Counted from the stretch's first letter, positions 22,200 through 31,807 are shown. The stretch is DNA of 40,019 nt from an uncultured Alphaproteobacteria bacterium (GCA_902530985.1 CACACI010000010.1:1-40019), one strand, 5' to 3'. The notes: generated from the sequence alone by a model not told the origin. Made by a program: numbers and translations.

Positions 22200-23543
22200 A
22201 TGGCATCAACTTCAGAACAAATAGCATCTAGAATAAATTTTGGTTCAATCGCAAAGGCAGATGATCTAAAGAAAAGGATTTTATTCACTTTGTTAGCTTT
22301 AGTGGTATATCGGATTGGATCATATATTCCAATTCCAGGAATAGATCCAGTTGCATTGGAAAAAGTTTTTGAAAGAAATGTAGGAGGAATTTTAGGAATG
22401 TTTGACATGTTTGCTGGAGGTGCTTTAGGGAGGATGACAATTTTTGCACTAAACATCATGCCATACATTTCTGCTAGTATTATTATGCAACTCTTAACAG
22501 TTATATCTCCACAATTAGCACAATTGAAAAAAGAAGGAGAATTAGGAAGAAAAAAAATCAATCAATACGCAAGATATGGAACAGTATTCTTGGCTACTGT
22601 TCAAGGTTATGGTGTTGCTGTTGGTGTTGAAAATATGTCTAATAGTCAGGGCATGCAAGCTGTCATGGACCCAGGAATGTTTTTTAGATTTGTTACAGTC
22701 ATAACTCTAGTATCTGGAACACTTTTTCTAGTGTGGTTGGGAGAACAGATTACTCAACGTGGTATAGGGAATGGAATTTCTCTAATAATTTTTACAGGAA
22801 TTGTTGCACAATTACCTTTAGCTTTAAGTACTACTTTTGAACTTGGACGTACCGGTGCTCTATCAACTTTATTTATAGTCTTTTTATTAATTATGTCTGT
22901 AACTGTAATTGCATTTATGGTTTTTGTGGAAAGAGCTCAAAGACGAATTACTATCCAATATCCTAAGAGACAACCTGGAGCTGGAAATAAGGTTGCTGAA
23001 TCTTCTCATTTACCTCTTAAAATTAATACTGCGGGTGTTATACCACCAATTTTTGCAAGTTCACTTTTGCTATTACCAATTACTTTTGTAAGTTTTAATG
23101 CTGGTAGTGGCCCAGAATGGCTTAATACACTCAGTCTTTTTCTTAGTAGAGGGCACCCAGTGTATCTTACAGTCTACATATCTATGATTATTTTCTTTGC
23201 TTTCTTTTATACAGCCATAGTTTTTAACCCAAAAGACACTGCAGATAATTTAAAAAAATATGGAGGATTTGTTCCTGGTATAAGGCCAGGTGAAAATACA
23301 GCGAATTATTTGGATTATATATTAACTAGATTAACAGTTTTAGGTGCTATCTATCTCTCCCTAGTGTGTTTGCTCCCAGAATTATTAATAGCTAAATATA
23401 AAGTCCCATTTTATTTTGGAGGTACAAGCCTGTTAATTGTTGTAAGTGTAACCATGGATACAGTAAATCAGATTCAATCTTATTTATTAGCGCACCAATA
23501 TGAAGGGTTAATAAGAAAATCAAATCTTAGAAGAGGAAGATGA
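22200..23543 (+). CDS. secY: protein translocase subunit SecY
   Basis: Channel subunit of the SecYEG translocon in the inner membrane, 447 aa with about ten hydrophobic segments. Family signatures include YRIGSYIPIPGIDP near the N-terminus, the MFAGGALGRMTIFALNIMPY plug/TM2 region, WLGEQITQRGIGNGISLIIF, and the cytosolic loop FVPGIRPGENTANYLDYILT. The start ATGGCATC has no strong ribosome site. Its TGA stop overlaps the adk start (ATGA), the usual alphaproteobacterial secY-adk pairing. Confidence 0.97.
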   Translation: MASTSEQIASRINFGSIAKADDLKKRILFTLLALVVYRIGSYIPIPGIDPVALEKVFERNVGGILGMFDMFAGGALGRMTIFALNIMPYISASIIMQLLTVISPQLAQLKKEGELGRKKINQYARYGTVFLATVQGYGVAVGVENMSNSQGMQAVMDPGMFFRFVTVITLVSGTLFLVWLGEQITQRGIGNGISLIIFTGIVAQLPLALSTTFELGRTGALSTLFIVFLLIMSVTVIAFMVFVERAQRRITIQYPKRQPGAGNKVAESSHLPLKINTAGVIPPIFASSLLLLPITFVSFNAGSGPEWLNTLSLFLSRGHPVYLTVYISMIIFFAFFYTAIVFNPKDTADNLKKYGGFVPGIRPGENTANYLDYILTRLTVLGAIYLSLVCLLPELLIAKYKVPFYFGGTSLLIVVSVTMDTVNQIQSYLLAHQYEGLIRKSNLRRGR

Positions 23544-24115
23544 AAAGAATAGTTTTACTTGGCCCCCCTGGTTGCGGCAAGGGAACTCAATCAAAACTAT
23601 TAGTTGAAAGAAATAGTTTTGTTCAATTATCAACGGGTGACTTGCTTAGAGAAGAAACATTAAAGAGTAATTCTGACTTGGGAATAAAAATTAATAAGAT
23701 AATGGAATCTGGAGAACTTGTTCCAGACGAGATTGTCATAGATATAATTGTAAAAAAAGTCAAAGAATTTAGAGATAAAAGCATTATATTTGACGGTTTT
23801 CCAAGAAATATTAATCAAGCAAAAGTTTTGGATAATTCATTAAAAAGTGTTTCAATTGAATTAGATAATGTTATTTTTTTTGAAATAAATTTTGACATTT
23901 TAAAAGAAAGAATTGAAAACAGAATTAAAGAATCTCAAAATCAAGAACAAAGAAAAGATGACAATCTTGAAACATTATTGAATAGGATTGAAGTTTTTAA
24001 ATCCTCAACACTTCCAATTGTTGATTTTTATGAAAGTAAAGAGATATTGAACAAAATTGATGGAATGAAAAGTATTGATTCTGTTTACTCAGAAATATTA
24101 AAGATAATTAGTTAG
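23540..24115 (+). CDS. adk: adenylate kinase
   Basis: Cytosolic enzyme converting ATP plus AMP to two ADP, 191 aa. The P-loop GPPGCGKGT is at residues 8-16, the AMP-binding STGDLLREE near 32-40 and FDGFPRN near 76. It is the short form: the LID is a short loop with RKDDNLETLLNR, without zinc Cys, as in other Alphaproteobacteria. It overlaps secY by 4 bp. A 61-bp spacer with a promoter separates it from rpsM. Confidence 0.95.
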   Translation: MKRIVLLGPPGCGKGTQSKLLVERNSFVQLSTGDLLREETLKSNSDLGIKINKIMESGELVPDEIVIDIIVKKVKEFRDKSIIFDGFPRNINQAKVLDNSLKSVSIELDNVIFFEINFDILKERIENRIKESQNQEQRKDDNLETLLNRIEVFKSSTLPIVDFYESKEILNKIDGMKSIDSVYSEILKIIS

Positions 24116-24119
24116 CATG

Positions 24120-24147
24120 TTGACTTAAAATAAAAAAAAAATATAAT
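24120..24147 (+). promoter_or_regulatory. sigma-70 promoter for rpsM-rpsK-rpoA-rplQ
   Basis: TTGACT at 24120-24125 and a perfect TATAAT at 24142-24147, separated by 16 bp that are almost all A. This is the best promoter match in the ribosomal block. It lies in the largest spacer after rpsL, so transcription would start near 24154 and leave a short leader with GAGAGG before the GTG of rpsM. It implies that rpsM-rpsK-rpoA-rplQ can be expressed separately from the upstream genes. The hexamers are read directly; promoter activity is inferred. Confidence 0.7.
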
Positions 24148-24176
24148 CCAGATTTGGATTTATTGAGAGGAATAAA

Positions 24177-24551
24177 GTGGCAAGAATTGCAGGTGTGAAT
24201 GTCCCAAGTAATAAAAGAATAGAGATATCCTTGACATATATATATGGTATAGGTCCAAAATTTGCGAAAGATATATGTAAGTCAATAAAAATTGATTCCA
24301 ATAAAAGAGTTAATGACTTAAATGAAGATGAAGTAATTAAGATCAGAGAATTTATTGATAAAAACTTTTTAGTCGAGGGTGATTTGAGGAGAGAGGTTTC
24401 TGTTAGGATAAAAAGATTGACAGATCTTGGTTGCTACCGAGGTTTGAGACACAGAAAGAAACTCCCGGTCAGAGGACAAAGAACTCATACGAATGCAAGA
24501 ACTAGAAAGGGTAAAGCTATACCTATTGCAGGAAAGAAAAAGGCTGTCTAA
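24177..24551 (+). CDS. rpsM: 30S ribosomal protein S13
   Basis: S13, a 30S head protein contacting P-site tRNA and L5, 124 aa. The start is GTG at 24177 behind GAGAGG; it yields the family N-terminus [20 protein letters not shown]. The [11 protein letters not shown] helix-hairpin-helix and the basic tail [20 protein letters not shown] are intact. It heads the alpha block behind its own promoter; rpsK starts 5 bp after the stop. Confidence 0.97.
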   Translation: MARIAGVNVPSNKRIEISLTYIYGIGPKFAKDICKSIKIDSNKRVNDLNEDEVIKIREFIDKNFLVEGDLRREVSVRIKRLTDLGCYRGLRHRKKLPVRGQRTHTNARTRKGKAIPIAGKKKAV

Positions 24552-24556
24552 TAAAA

Positions 24557-24946
24557 ATGGTAACTAAAAGCTCAAAAACAAAGAAAAAAGTTAAGAAAAA
24601 TATTCCTTCAGGTATCGCTCACATAAATTCGACATTTAATAATACTATCGTTACAATTACCGATGCAACTGGAAATACAATTTCATGGTCTTCTTCCGGG
24701 AACAAAGGTTTTAAGGGTTCAAGAAAATCTACTCCATTTGCTGCTCAACTAGCTGCTGAAGAGGCTGGTAAAAAGGCAATGGAACATGGAATGAAACATG
24801 TCGAAGTTGTTATTAAAGGACCAGGAAACGGAAGAGAATCTGCAATAAGAGCATTAGGGTCAACAGGTCTTAACATTACAATTATTAAGGATATAACTCC
24901 TATTCCTCATAACGGTTGTAGACCATCAAAAAGAAGAAGAGTCTAG
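24557..24946 (+). CDS. rpsK: 30S ribosomal protein S11
   Basis: S11 of the 30S platform, 129 aa, identical in length to E. coli. Diagnostic segments are [22 protein letters not shown] (about residues 19-39), [14 protein letters not shown] and the C-terminal [17 protein letters not shown]. It lies 5 bp after rpsM and 24 bp before rpoA. Confidence 0.97.
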   Translation: MVTKSSKTKKKVKKNIPSGIAHINSTFNNTIVTITDATGNTISWSSSGNKGFKGSRKSTPFAAQLAAEEAGKKAMEHGMKHVEVVIKGPGNGRESAIRALGSTGLNITIIKDITPIPHNGCRPSKRRRV

Positions 24947-24970
24947 AATTAATTTAACAAAGGATGTACA

Positions 24971-25984
24971 GTGATTAACAAAAATTGGAAAGAACTCATT
25001 AAGCCAAAAAGAATTGAGTTTACAAAAAACAAAGATAACGCTACGTCTGCCGAGTTGGTTGCTGAGCCACTTGAAAGTGGTTATGGTCAAACATTAGGAA
25101 ATATGTTGCGACGAGTAATGCTATCCTCAATAAGAGGAGCAGCAGTTACATCAATACATATAGAGGGTATAACTCACGAGTTTTCAGCTATTCCTGGAGT
25201 AATTGAAGATGTAACTGATATTATATTAAATATAAAACAACTTGCTTTAAAACTAAATGATGTAGAGTCCACTAAGATTTATATCAAAGCGAATGGTCCG
25301 AGGGAAATAAAAGGAGAAGATATAGAATGTGGTGCACATGTTGAAGTTTTAAATAGAGATCTTCATCTACTTACTCTTGATTCAAAGGCAAAAATTAATG
25401 TAACACTAACAGTGGAAGAGGGAAAAGGTTATGTTCCAGCTTTAAAGCAAAAAAACGATGCCCCTTTAGGGACTATATTTATCGACTCGTTTTTTTCACC
25501 AGTTAGAAGAGTGTCATTCAAAGTTGAAAACTCACGAGTTGGTCAAGTTACTGATTATGACAAACTTATAATGAATATCGAGACGAATGGATCAGTTGTG
25601 CCAGAGGATTCAGTTGCTTATGCTGCAAGAATTATTGATGAGCAGCTAAAAATGTTTATAAATTTTGATGAGCCTGATGAAGAAGTTGCGGCTCCAGCTG
25701 CTGAAGAACCTTCTTTAAATGTTAATTTGCTTAGGAAAGTTGAAGAACTCGAACTCTCAGTAAGGTCTGCAAATTGTCTTAAAAATGATGAAATCATATA
25801 TATTGGTGATTTAGTGCAGAAAACTGAATCAGAAATGTTAAGAACGCCAAATTTTGGAAGAAAATCATTAAATGAGATAAAAGAAATTCTATCTACTATG
25901 AATTTAGAGTTAGGTATGAAAATAGAAGGCTGGCCTCCAGAAAATATTGAAGAGATAAGAAGAAAGTTGGATGACCCCTACTAG
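24971..25984 (+). CDS. rpoA: RNA polymerase alpha subunit
   Basis: Alpha subunit of RNA polymerase, 337 aa. The start is GTG at 24971 after AAAGGATGT; the second codon onward gives [12 protein letters not shown], typical of alphaproteobacterial RpoA. The N-terminal dimerisation domain has [20 protein letters not shown]. The linker is acidic and Ala-rich near 225-235. The C-terminal domain contains [12 protein letters not shown], with the Arg that binds UP elements, and [18 protein letters not shown]. It is followed by rplQ after 12 bp. Confidence 0.97.
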   Translation: MINKNWKELIKPKRIEFTKNKDNATSAELVAEPLESGYGQTLGNMLRRVMLSSIRGAAVTSIHIEGITHEFSAIPGVIEDVTDIILNIKQLALKLNDVESTKIYIKANGPREIKGEDIECGAHVEVLNRDLHLLTLDSKAKINVTLTVEEGKGYVPALKQKNDAPLGTIFIDSFFSPVRRVSFKVENSRVGQVTDYDKLIMNIETNGSVVPEDSVAYAARIIDEQLKMFINFDEPDEEVAAPAAEEPSLNVNLLRKVEELELSVRSANCLKNDEIIYIGDLVQKTESEMLRTPNFGRKSLNEIKEILSTMNLELGMKIEGWPPENIEEIRRKLDDPY

Positions 25985-25996
25985 AAGAGATTAGAA

Positions 25997-26575
25997 ATGA
26001 GACACAATTATTCAGGAAGAAAACTTAATAGAAAAACAAGTCATAGGATTGCTTTATTAAAAAATTTAAGTAAATCTCTTATTATTCATGAACAGATAGA
26101 AACGACACTTCCTAAAGCTAAAGATTTGAGACCTTTTGTCGAAAAAATTCTTACTATGGGTAAAACAAATAATTTGGCATCAAAAAGAAGGGTTTATTCT
26201 TATTTAGGTGATAAAAAAATTGTTGATAAGGTTTTTAATATACTCGCGAAAAGGTATCAAAAAAGAAATGGTGGATATATAAGAATTTTAAAATCTGGTT
26301 TTAGGTATGGAGATTCTGCTCCAAAAGCTATCATTGAATTGGTTGAAAGAGATCTTAATGCCAAAGGTTTAGATGACAAGAACAGACAAAAAGAAAAAGA
26401 TCTCAAAAAAGATATAGATGACAAAAACAGACAAAAAGAAAAAGATCTCAAAAAAGATATAGATGACAATAAGAGTAATCCAGAAGAAAATAAACCCAAA
26501 GAAAAAGTTAAGCAAAACCAATTGCGAAATAAAAGCACAGAAAAGAAAGATAATACTTCCGATAAAACAAAATAA
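25997..26575 (+). CDS. rplQ: 50S ribosomal protein L17 with repeat-containing C-terminal tail
   Basis: L17, at the exit-tunnel rim. The core (1-120) reads MRHNYSGRKLNRKTSHRIAL, then LRPFVEKILT and GGYIRILKSGFRYGDSAPKA. Family length is about 116-140 residues; here it is 192. The tail from about 121 is nearly all Lys, Asp, Asn, Glu and Gln and includes two 15-residue copies (126-140 and 141-155) encoded by a 45-bp tandem repeat. The tail has no hydrophobic segment and is presumably disordered. This is the last gene of the ribosomal block. Confidence 0.95.
   Translation: MRHNYSGRKLNRKTSHRIALLKNLSKSLIIHEQIETTLPKAKDLRPFVEKILTMGKTNNLASKRRVYSYLGDKKIVDKVFNILAKRYQKRNGGYIRILKSGFRYGDSAPKAIIELVERDLNAKGLDDKNRQKEKDLKKDIDDKNRQKEKDLKKDIDDNKSNPEENKPKEKVKQNQLRNKSTEKKDNTSDKTK
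26372..26461 (+). repeat. 45-bp tandem duplication inside rplQ
   Basis: Two head-to-tail 45-bp copies, 26372-26416 and 26417-26461, differ at one base only (G at 26380, A at the matching position of copy two). A partial third unit, GATGACAATAAG, begins at 26462. The length is a multiple of three, so the frame is kept and a 15-residue charged block starting DDKNRQKEKD is duplicated in the L17 tail. The near identity indicates a recent or homogenised duplication. Confidence 0.95.
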
Positions 26576-26607
26576 TAATTAATATCTTTTGATGATGTTG
26601 TATCTAA

Positions 26608-27570
26608 GTGATTTTAAAAATAAAAAATGAATGGGAAGTTACTGAAGACTTTGATAACCAGAGATTAGATTACTGGTTAAAAAAAAAAATATCATTTATA
26701 ACATATCCAGCCTTATGTAAGTTGATAAGAAAAGGTGTTGTTAGAGTTAATGGAAAAAGATCCAGAAATTCTTCAATACTAAATACTGGTGATGTAATTA
26801 AATTTTCACGAAATATTGAAGAAAATAAAAAACCTACTCGAATAGAAAACTATCATAAAAAATTTTCTGAATTTATTAAAAATTTAGTGATATTTAAGGA
26901 TAAATTTTCAATAGTATTAAATAAACCATCAGGTCTGGCAGTTCAAGGAGGGACTAAAATCAAACTTAACATAGATTTAATGCTAGATTGTTTAAAGTTT
27001 GATTATAATGAAAGGCCCAGACTTGTGCATAGAATAGATAAACAAACATCTGGAGTGTTATTAATTGCAAGAACACTTAAATCATCTAAATATTATGGTA
27101 ATTTATTTGAAAGTCGATTGATTGACAAGAAATACTTGGCTATTGTCCATGGAGTTCCAAGTCAAAAATATGGAAAAATTAGATTTCCGATTATTAGCGA
27201 AAAAAAAACATTTCAATCACTAACTTATTTTAAAACTCTAGATCATAATAATAAATTTGCTTTTTTACTTCTTAAACCAATTACTGGCAGGAAACATCAA
27301 ATTAGAACACATTTAAATTATATTGGTAATCCAATTTGTGGTGAAACAAAATTTCAAGATAAAATTCAAGAAGATAGTTTGAAAATTAATAACCTACATC
27401 TACACGCATTTATTTTATCCTTTAATGAGCAAGATGGAAAAAGAAAAGAATTTATTGCTCCTATTCCTGATTATTTTGATTCTACAATCAAAAAATTTAA
27501 TTGGACAAGTTCTTTAGTTAGAGATGACTTGACGTTTGATAGTCTGGAAAATTATAAGTTGATTGATTAA
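26608..27570 (+). CDS. rluC: RluC/RluD-family 23S rRNA pseudouridine synthase
   Basis: Probable RluA-superfamily pseudouridine synthase, converting specific uridines of 23S rRNA to pseudouridine, 320 aa. An N-terminal S4 RNA-binding domain spans about residues 17-70 (RLDYWLKKK, then LCKLIRKGVVRVNGKRS). The catalytic motif is LVHRIDKQTSGVLLIART with Asp144, followed by the ITGRKHQIRTHL segment near the C-terminal side. The start is GTG at 26608, chosen because the S4 domain begins soon after and no in-frame ATG precedes it. In many Alphaproteobacteria an rluC homologue neighbours the ATP12 gene, as here; the exact target uridines (RluC versus RluD) cannot be told by eye. Confidence 0.88.
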   Translation: MILKIKNEWEVTEDFDNQRLDYWLKKKISFITYPALCKLIRKGVVRVNGKRSRNSSILNTGDVIKFSRNIEENKKPTRIENYHKKFSEFIKNLVIFKDKFSIVLNKPSGLAVQGGTKIKLNIDLMLDCLKFDYNERPRLVHRIDKQTSGVLLIARTLKSSKYYGNLFESRLIDKKYLAIVHGVPSQKYGKIRFPIISEKKTFQSLTYFKTLDHNNKFAFLLLKPITGRKHQIRTHLNYIGNPICGETKFQDKIQEDSLKINNLHLHAFILSFNEQDGKRKEFIAPIPDYFDSTIKKFNWTSSLVRDDLTFDSLENYKLID

Positions 27571-28236
27571 ATGAATATTAAAATTAGTAAAATTAATAAT
27601 AAATATTTTTTTATTATAAAAAAAAAACAAATTACTACTAATAATGGAAATTTACTTGAAGTTAAAAATAAGATTCATGCAAACCTTTTAATTAATGACT
27701 TTCATGAAAAAAAAAAGCTTAAAGATCCTTACTCGCTTATAAATCTTACTTTTTTTTCATGTAATTTAAATACTAGTGAAAAAAATAAAATAAAGAATAA
27801 AATATTAGAATTACTTGATTTTGATGTGATTCTTTATAGATCTTTTGAAGATATTGAATTAATAAAACTTATGAACAATAAAACGAACTCTCTGATTGAT
27901 AAATTTTCTGAAATTTTTCAATCAAAAATAACATTACGTTCATCAATTTTAGATAGAAGTTCAATAAATAATATTAATTTTAAACATTTTCTAGATAAAA
28001 TTGATAATTTTCAGCTTACAGTGATTTATAAATTAGCAATATTGACAAAATCAGTTATTCTAACCTATTTTTTTTTTAAAAAAAAAATCAATGATAACAC
28101 TCTATATAAATTATCAAACATAGAGTATACTTATCAGCAAAAAAGATGGGGTGTGGTTGAAGAGCAGAAAGTTATTGATATTAATAATATAGAAACTCTA
28201 AAAAAAATTTCATTTTTTTTTAAAATTATTAATTAA
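27571..28236 (+). CDS. divergent ATP12-family F1-ATPase assembly chaperone
   Basis: Likely ATP12 homologue, a chaperone that protects the F1 alpha subunit during ATP synthase assembly in mitochondria and Alphaproteobacteria, 221 aa. Support is moderate. An N-terminal strand block KKKQITTNNGNLLEV fits the family pattern. LLDFDVILYRS (about residues 84-94) matches the conserved Asp/Tyr-Arg stretch. The C-terminal YTYQQKRWGVVEEQKV matches the family ending Q-x-x-RWG-x-x-E. The usual Gln/Trp-Asp-Pro motif in the middle is replaced by NNKTNSLIDKF. Composition is extreme (Lys, Asn, Ile, Phe) and the gene contains a T10A10 tract at 28068-28087. The ATG follows the rluC stop directly, which fits the known rluC-ATP12 neighbourhood. 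Confidence 0.6.
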   Translation: MNIKISKINNKYFFIIKKKQITTNNGNLLEVKNKIHANLLINDFHEKKKLKDPYSLINLTFFSCNLNTSEKNKIKNKILELLDFDVILYRSFEDIELIKLMNNKTNSLIDKFSEIFQSKITLRSSILDRSSINNINFKHFLDKIDNFQLTVIYKLAILTKSVILTYFFFKKKINDNTLYKLSNIEYTYQQKRWGVVEEQKVIDINNIETLKKISFFFKIIN

Positions 28237-28260
28237 TTGGTTTATAAATATCAATATAAT
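28233..28260 (+). promoter_or_regulatory. possible sigma-70 promoter for pccB-pccA
   Basis: A perfect TATAAT lies at 28255-28260 in the 38-bp spacer before pccB. At 16 bp upstream the -35 is only TTAATT (28233-28238). Transcription would start near 28267, leaving about 8 nt before the ATG at 28275 and no recognisable ribosome site. The -10 match could be chance in such AT-rich DNA. Confidence 0.4.
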
Positions 28261-28274
28261 TTAAAGAATATTTT

Positions 28275-29807
28275 ATGAGAGAAATTTTAAAAAAACTTGA
28301 TTCAAAACGAAACCAAGCAATTTTAGGTGGTGGTAAGAATAGACAGGAAAGTCAGCACAAAAAGGGTAAATTGACATCTAGAGAACGTATTGAAATTTTA
28401 TTGGATGAGGGAACTTTTGAAGAGTGGGATATGTTTGTTGAACACAGATGTTCTGAATTTGATATGGAAAAACAGAAAATACCTGGTGATGGTGTTGTTA
28501 CTGGTTATGGAACAATTAATGGTAGGTTAACATTTGTTTTTAGCCAAGACTTTACTGTATTTGGGGGTTCATTATCTGAGTCTCATGCTGAAAAAATTTC
28601 TAAAATAATGGATAAGGCATTGCAAGTTGGAGCACCAGTGATCGGACTTAACGATTCAGGTGGCGCCAGAATACAAGAAGGTGTTGCATCTTTAGCCGGA
28701 TATGCCGAAGTCTTTCAAAGAAATGTTTTATCATCTGGAGTAATACCTCAAATTTCAGTGATAATGGGACCTTGTGCCGGAGGAGCGGTATATAGTCCTG
28801 CCATGACAGATTTTATTTTTATGGTTAAAGATACATCATATATGTTTGTAACTGGTCCTGATGTATTGAAAACAGTAACACATGAAGAAGTAAGCCATGA
28901 AGAGTTAGGGGGTGCATCCACACATACCAAAAAATCAGGTGTAGCTGATTTGGCATTTGATAATGACGTTGAGGCTTTATTTCAGCTTAGAAGATTTATG
29001 GGGTTTTTACCCTCTTCGAATAAAGAAATGCCCCCTATAAGAAATTCTGATGATCCGGGTGATAGATTGGAGTTTTCTTTAGATACATTAATCCCTGAAA
29101 CTCCAAATAAGCCATATGACATGAAAGAGTTGATAACAAAAGTAGTTGATGATAGAGATTTTTTTGAAACTCAACCAGATTATGCTGCTAATATAATTAC
29201 AGGTTTTGCAAGAATGTCAGGATCTCCTGTGGGTATTGTTGCTAATCAACCAATGGTCCTTGCAGGATGCCTTGATAATAATTCATCAAGAAAGGCCGCC
29301 AGGTTTGTAAGGTTTTGCGATTGTTTTAATATACCATTAATTACTTTTGTAGATGTCCCTGGTTTTCTGCCCGGAACTTCTCAAGAATACAATGGAATTA
29401 TAAAGCATGGTGCAAAATTATTATTTGCCTTTGCTGAGGCTACAGTTCCTAAGATTACCATAATTACTAGGAAGGCTTATGGTGGAGCATATGATGTTAT
29501 GAGTTCAAAGCATCTTCGAGGAGATGTCAACTATGCATGGCCACAGGCTGAAATAGCTGTTATGGGTCCTAAAGGAGCTGTTGAAATAATTTTTAGAGGT
29601 GAAATAGGGAATAAAGAAAAAATTGATAAGAAAACTAATGAATATAGAGAAAAACTTGCTAATCCATTTATTGCTGGAAGTAGAGGTTTTATTGATGATG
29701 TTATAATGCCGAATACTACACGAAAAAGGATATGTCGATCACTTGAAATGCTTAAAAATAAGAAACTTAATAATCCGTGGAAGAAGCACGATAATATTCC
29801 ACTTTAA
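28275..29807 (+). CDS. pccB: propionyl-CoA carboxylase beta chain (carboxyltransferase)
   Basis: Carboxyltransferase subunit of a biotin-dependent acyl-CoA carboxylase, 510 aa, moving CO2 from carboxybiotin to propionyl-CoA to give methylmalonyl-CoA. It is collinear with alphaproteobacterial PccB from the N-terminal KRGKLT/RERIE-type segment, through [35 protein letters not shown] and [18 protein letters not shown] (oxyanion-hole region near residue 165), to the C-terminal [12 protein letters not shown]. No zinc finger is present, which separates it from AccD. pccA starts 3 bp later, so the two subunits are coupled. The methylmalonyl-CoA epimerase and mutase needed downstream are not in the window. 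Confidence 0.95.
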   Translation: MREILKKLDSKRNQAILGGGKNRQESQHKKGKLTSRERIEILLDEGTFEEWDMFVEHRCSEFDMEKQKIPGDGVVTGYGTINGRLTFVFSQDFTVFGGSLSESHAEKISKIMDKALQVGAPVIGLNDSGGARIQEGVASLAGYAEVFQRNVLSSGVIPQISVIMGPCAGGAVYSPAMTDFIFMVKDTSYMFVTGPDVLKTVTHEEVSHEELGGASTHTKKSGVADLAFDNDVEALFQLRRFMGFLPSSNKEMPPIRNSDDPGDRLEFSLDTLIPETPNKPYDMKELITKVVDDRDFFETQPDYAANIITGFARMSGSPVGIVANQPMVLAGCLDNNSSRKAARFVRFCDCFNIPLITFVDVPGFLPGTSQEYNGIIKHGAKLLFAFAEATVPKITIITRKAYGGAYDVMSSKHLRGDVNYAWPQAEIAVMGPKGAVEIIFRGEIGNKEKIDKKTNEYREKLANPFIAGSRGFIDDVIMPNTTRKRICRSLEMLKNKKLNNPWKKHDNIPL

Positions 29808-29810
29808 AAA

Positions 29811-31799
29811 ATGTTGAAAAAAATTCTAATTGCAAACAGAGGTGAAATAGCTTGTAGAATTATAAAAACTGCAAGAAAAATGGGTATAAAAACTGTATCT
29901 ATTTGTTCAAACCCTGATTTAAACTCTCCTCATGTAAATTTAGCTGATGAATATGTAAATATTGGTGGCAATACTTCAACTGAAAGTTATCTAATTATTG
30001 GCAAAATTATAAGTGCAATAAAAGAAACAGGAGCTGATGCTGTGCACCCAGGTTATGGTTTTTTGTCTGAAAATGTTAATTTTAGAAATGAGGTGCAAAA
30101 AATTGGAAAAATTTTTATTGGCCCTCCTAGTGAAGCCATATCCTCCATGGGAGATAAAATTCAATCAAAAAAAATTGCAAAGTCTGCTGGTGTATCTGTT
30201 GTTCCTGGAGGTCTTGAGGTTATCCCCGATATCAAAGAAGCATTGAAGCAAGCAAAAGAAATAGGTTATCCACTTATTGTAAAAGCTTCCGCAGGTGGCG
30301 GTGGAAAAGGAATGAGAGTTGTATTTAATGATGAGGAACTAAAAGGTAGCTTTAACTCAGCGGTTAATGAAGCCAAAGTAAGTTTTGGAGATGATAGAGT
30401 TTTTATTGAAAAGTTTATTGAATTTCCAAAACATATAGAGGTGCAAGTTCTAGGTGATCAATTTGGAAACTTTGTTCATTTAGGTGAAAGAGAATGCACA
30501 ATTCAAAGAAGACACCAAAAAGTTATCGAAGAAGCTCCAAGTATTTTTGTTGACAATATTCTTCGTAAAAAAATGGTTTCTCAAGCAATTCAATTGGCTA
30601 AAGCAGTTGGATATTATTCTGCTGGTACAGTTGAGTTTGTAGTGGATAAGGATAAGAATTTTTATTTTCTTGAAATGAATACAAGACTTCAAGTAGAACA
30701 TCCAGTTACAGAATTAATAACTAGAATTGATTTAGTGGAACAAATGATAAAAGTTGCTGCAGGAGAAAAACTTCCCTTTACTCAAGATGCAATCAAATTT
30801 AATGGAACAGCAATCGAATGTCGAATCTATGCAGAAGACTCAGCAAAAAACTTTTTACCCTCGATTGGAAGGCTTACTCGTTATATCGAGCCAAAAGGAA
30901 AGTTTATTAGAGTTGATTCTGGAGTTGTTGAAGGTTCAGAAATTAGTATGTTTTATGATCCAATGATTTCTAAATTATGTTCACATACTAAAAGTAGAAA
31001 AGAAACGATTTTAGAAATGATTAATGCTTTGGATAAATACCTTATTGAAGGAGTAAAAACTAATAGAGATTTCATCTCCAATATTTTGCAAAATCCGAAA
31101 TTTGAGGAAGGAAACTATTCCACTGCTTTTATTCAAGAAAATTATCCAAATGGATATAACTCTTATTCAACCGAAATTTCTAATAAAACTCAATTGTATG
31201 CTGTTACTACATTTGTAAATTATAAATATTTGCTAAGAGCAGCGTCGATATCAAATCAATTAAAAGGTTTTAATAAAACAGTAGAGAATAATTGGTGTGT
31301 AATCGACAAAAATGAAAATTTTGATGTTTCAATTTCCTTTAATAACTTTAATAAAAGTTATGATATTTATGTAGATAAAAAATATGTGAACTTAAAAAGT
31401 AACTGGAATATAGGTTATCCTTTGTTCTCAGCAATAATAGATAATAATCTATTATATTTTAGTATTAAGAGAAATGGTCCAAGATATGTAATCAATCATA
31501 AGGGAGCATTGCACAATATTTTAGTGCTTTCAAAAAGACATTCAGAATTAAATAAAATAATGATTCCCAGAAAAAAAGAAGATAAATCAAAATTTCTTAT
31601 GGCTCCAATGCCAGGTTTATTAGTTTCAATTCTGGTTAAAAAAAATCAAGTGATTGAAGAAAATCAACCACTAGCTGTTATTGAAGCAATGAAAATGGAA
31701 AATATTATTAAATCAGAAAAAAAGACAAAGATAAGAAAAATAAATTGTAAAGAAGGTGATAGTCTTGAAGTTGATCAAGTAATCCTTGAGTTTGAATAG
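29811..31799 (+). CDS. pccA: propionyl-CoA carboxylase alpha chain (biotin carboxylase plus biotin carrier)
   Basis: Alpha subunit that carboxylates biotin with ATP and bicarbonate, 662 aa. The biotin carboxylase half begins LKKILIANRGEIACRIIKTA, has the ATP-grasp Gly-rich loop ASAGGGGKGMR near 159-169, and FLEMNTRLQVEHPVTE near 289. A middle linking domain (about 450-590) is divergent and Asn/Lys-rich. The C-terminal biotinyl domain has EAMKMEN with the biotinylated Lys at 628. Together with pccB it forms the propionyl-CoA carboxylase used for propionate, odd-chain fatty acids and branched amino acids. The stop lies only 8 bp before tRNA-Leu. Confidence 0.94.
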   Translation: MLKKILIANRGEIACRIIKTARKMGIKTVSICSNPDLNSPHVNLADEYVNIGGNTSTESYLIIGKIISAIKETGADAVHPGYGFLSENVNFRNEVQKIGKIFIGPPSEAISSMGDKIQSKKIAKSAGVSVVPGGLEVIPDIKEALKQAKEIGYPLIVKASAGGGGKGMRVVFNDEELKGSFNSAVNEAKVSFGDDRVFIEKFIEFPKHIEVQVLGDQFGNFVHLGERECTIQRRHQKVIEEAPSIFVDNILRKKMVSQAIQLAKAVGYYSAGTVEFVVDKDKNFYFLEMNTRLQVEHPVTELITRIDLVEQMIKVAAGEKLPFTQDAIKFNGTAIECRIYAEDSAKNFLPSIGRLTRYIEPKGKFIRVDSGVVEGSEISMFYDPMISKLCSHTKSRKETILEMINALDKYLIEGVKTNRDFISNILQNPKFEEGNYSTAFIQENYPNGYNSYSTEISNKTQLYAVTTFVNYKYLLRAASISNQLKGFNKTVENNWCVIDKNENFDVSISFNNFNKSYDIYVDKKYVNLKSNWNIGYPLFSAIIDNNLLYFSIKRNGPRYVINHKGALHNILVLSKRHSELNKIMIPRKKEDKSKFLMAPMPGLLVSILVKKNQVIEENQPLAVIEAMKMENIIKSEKKTKIRKINCKEGDSLEVDQVILEFE

Positions 31800-31807
31800 A
31801 AATATAA

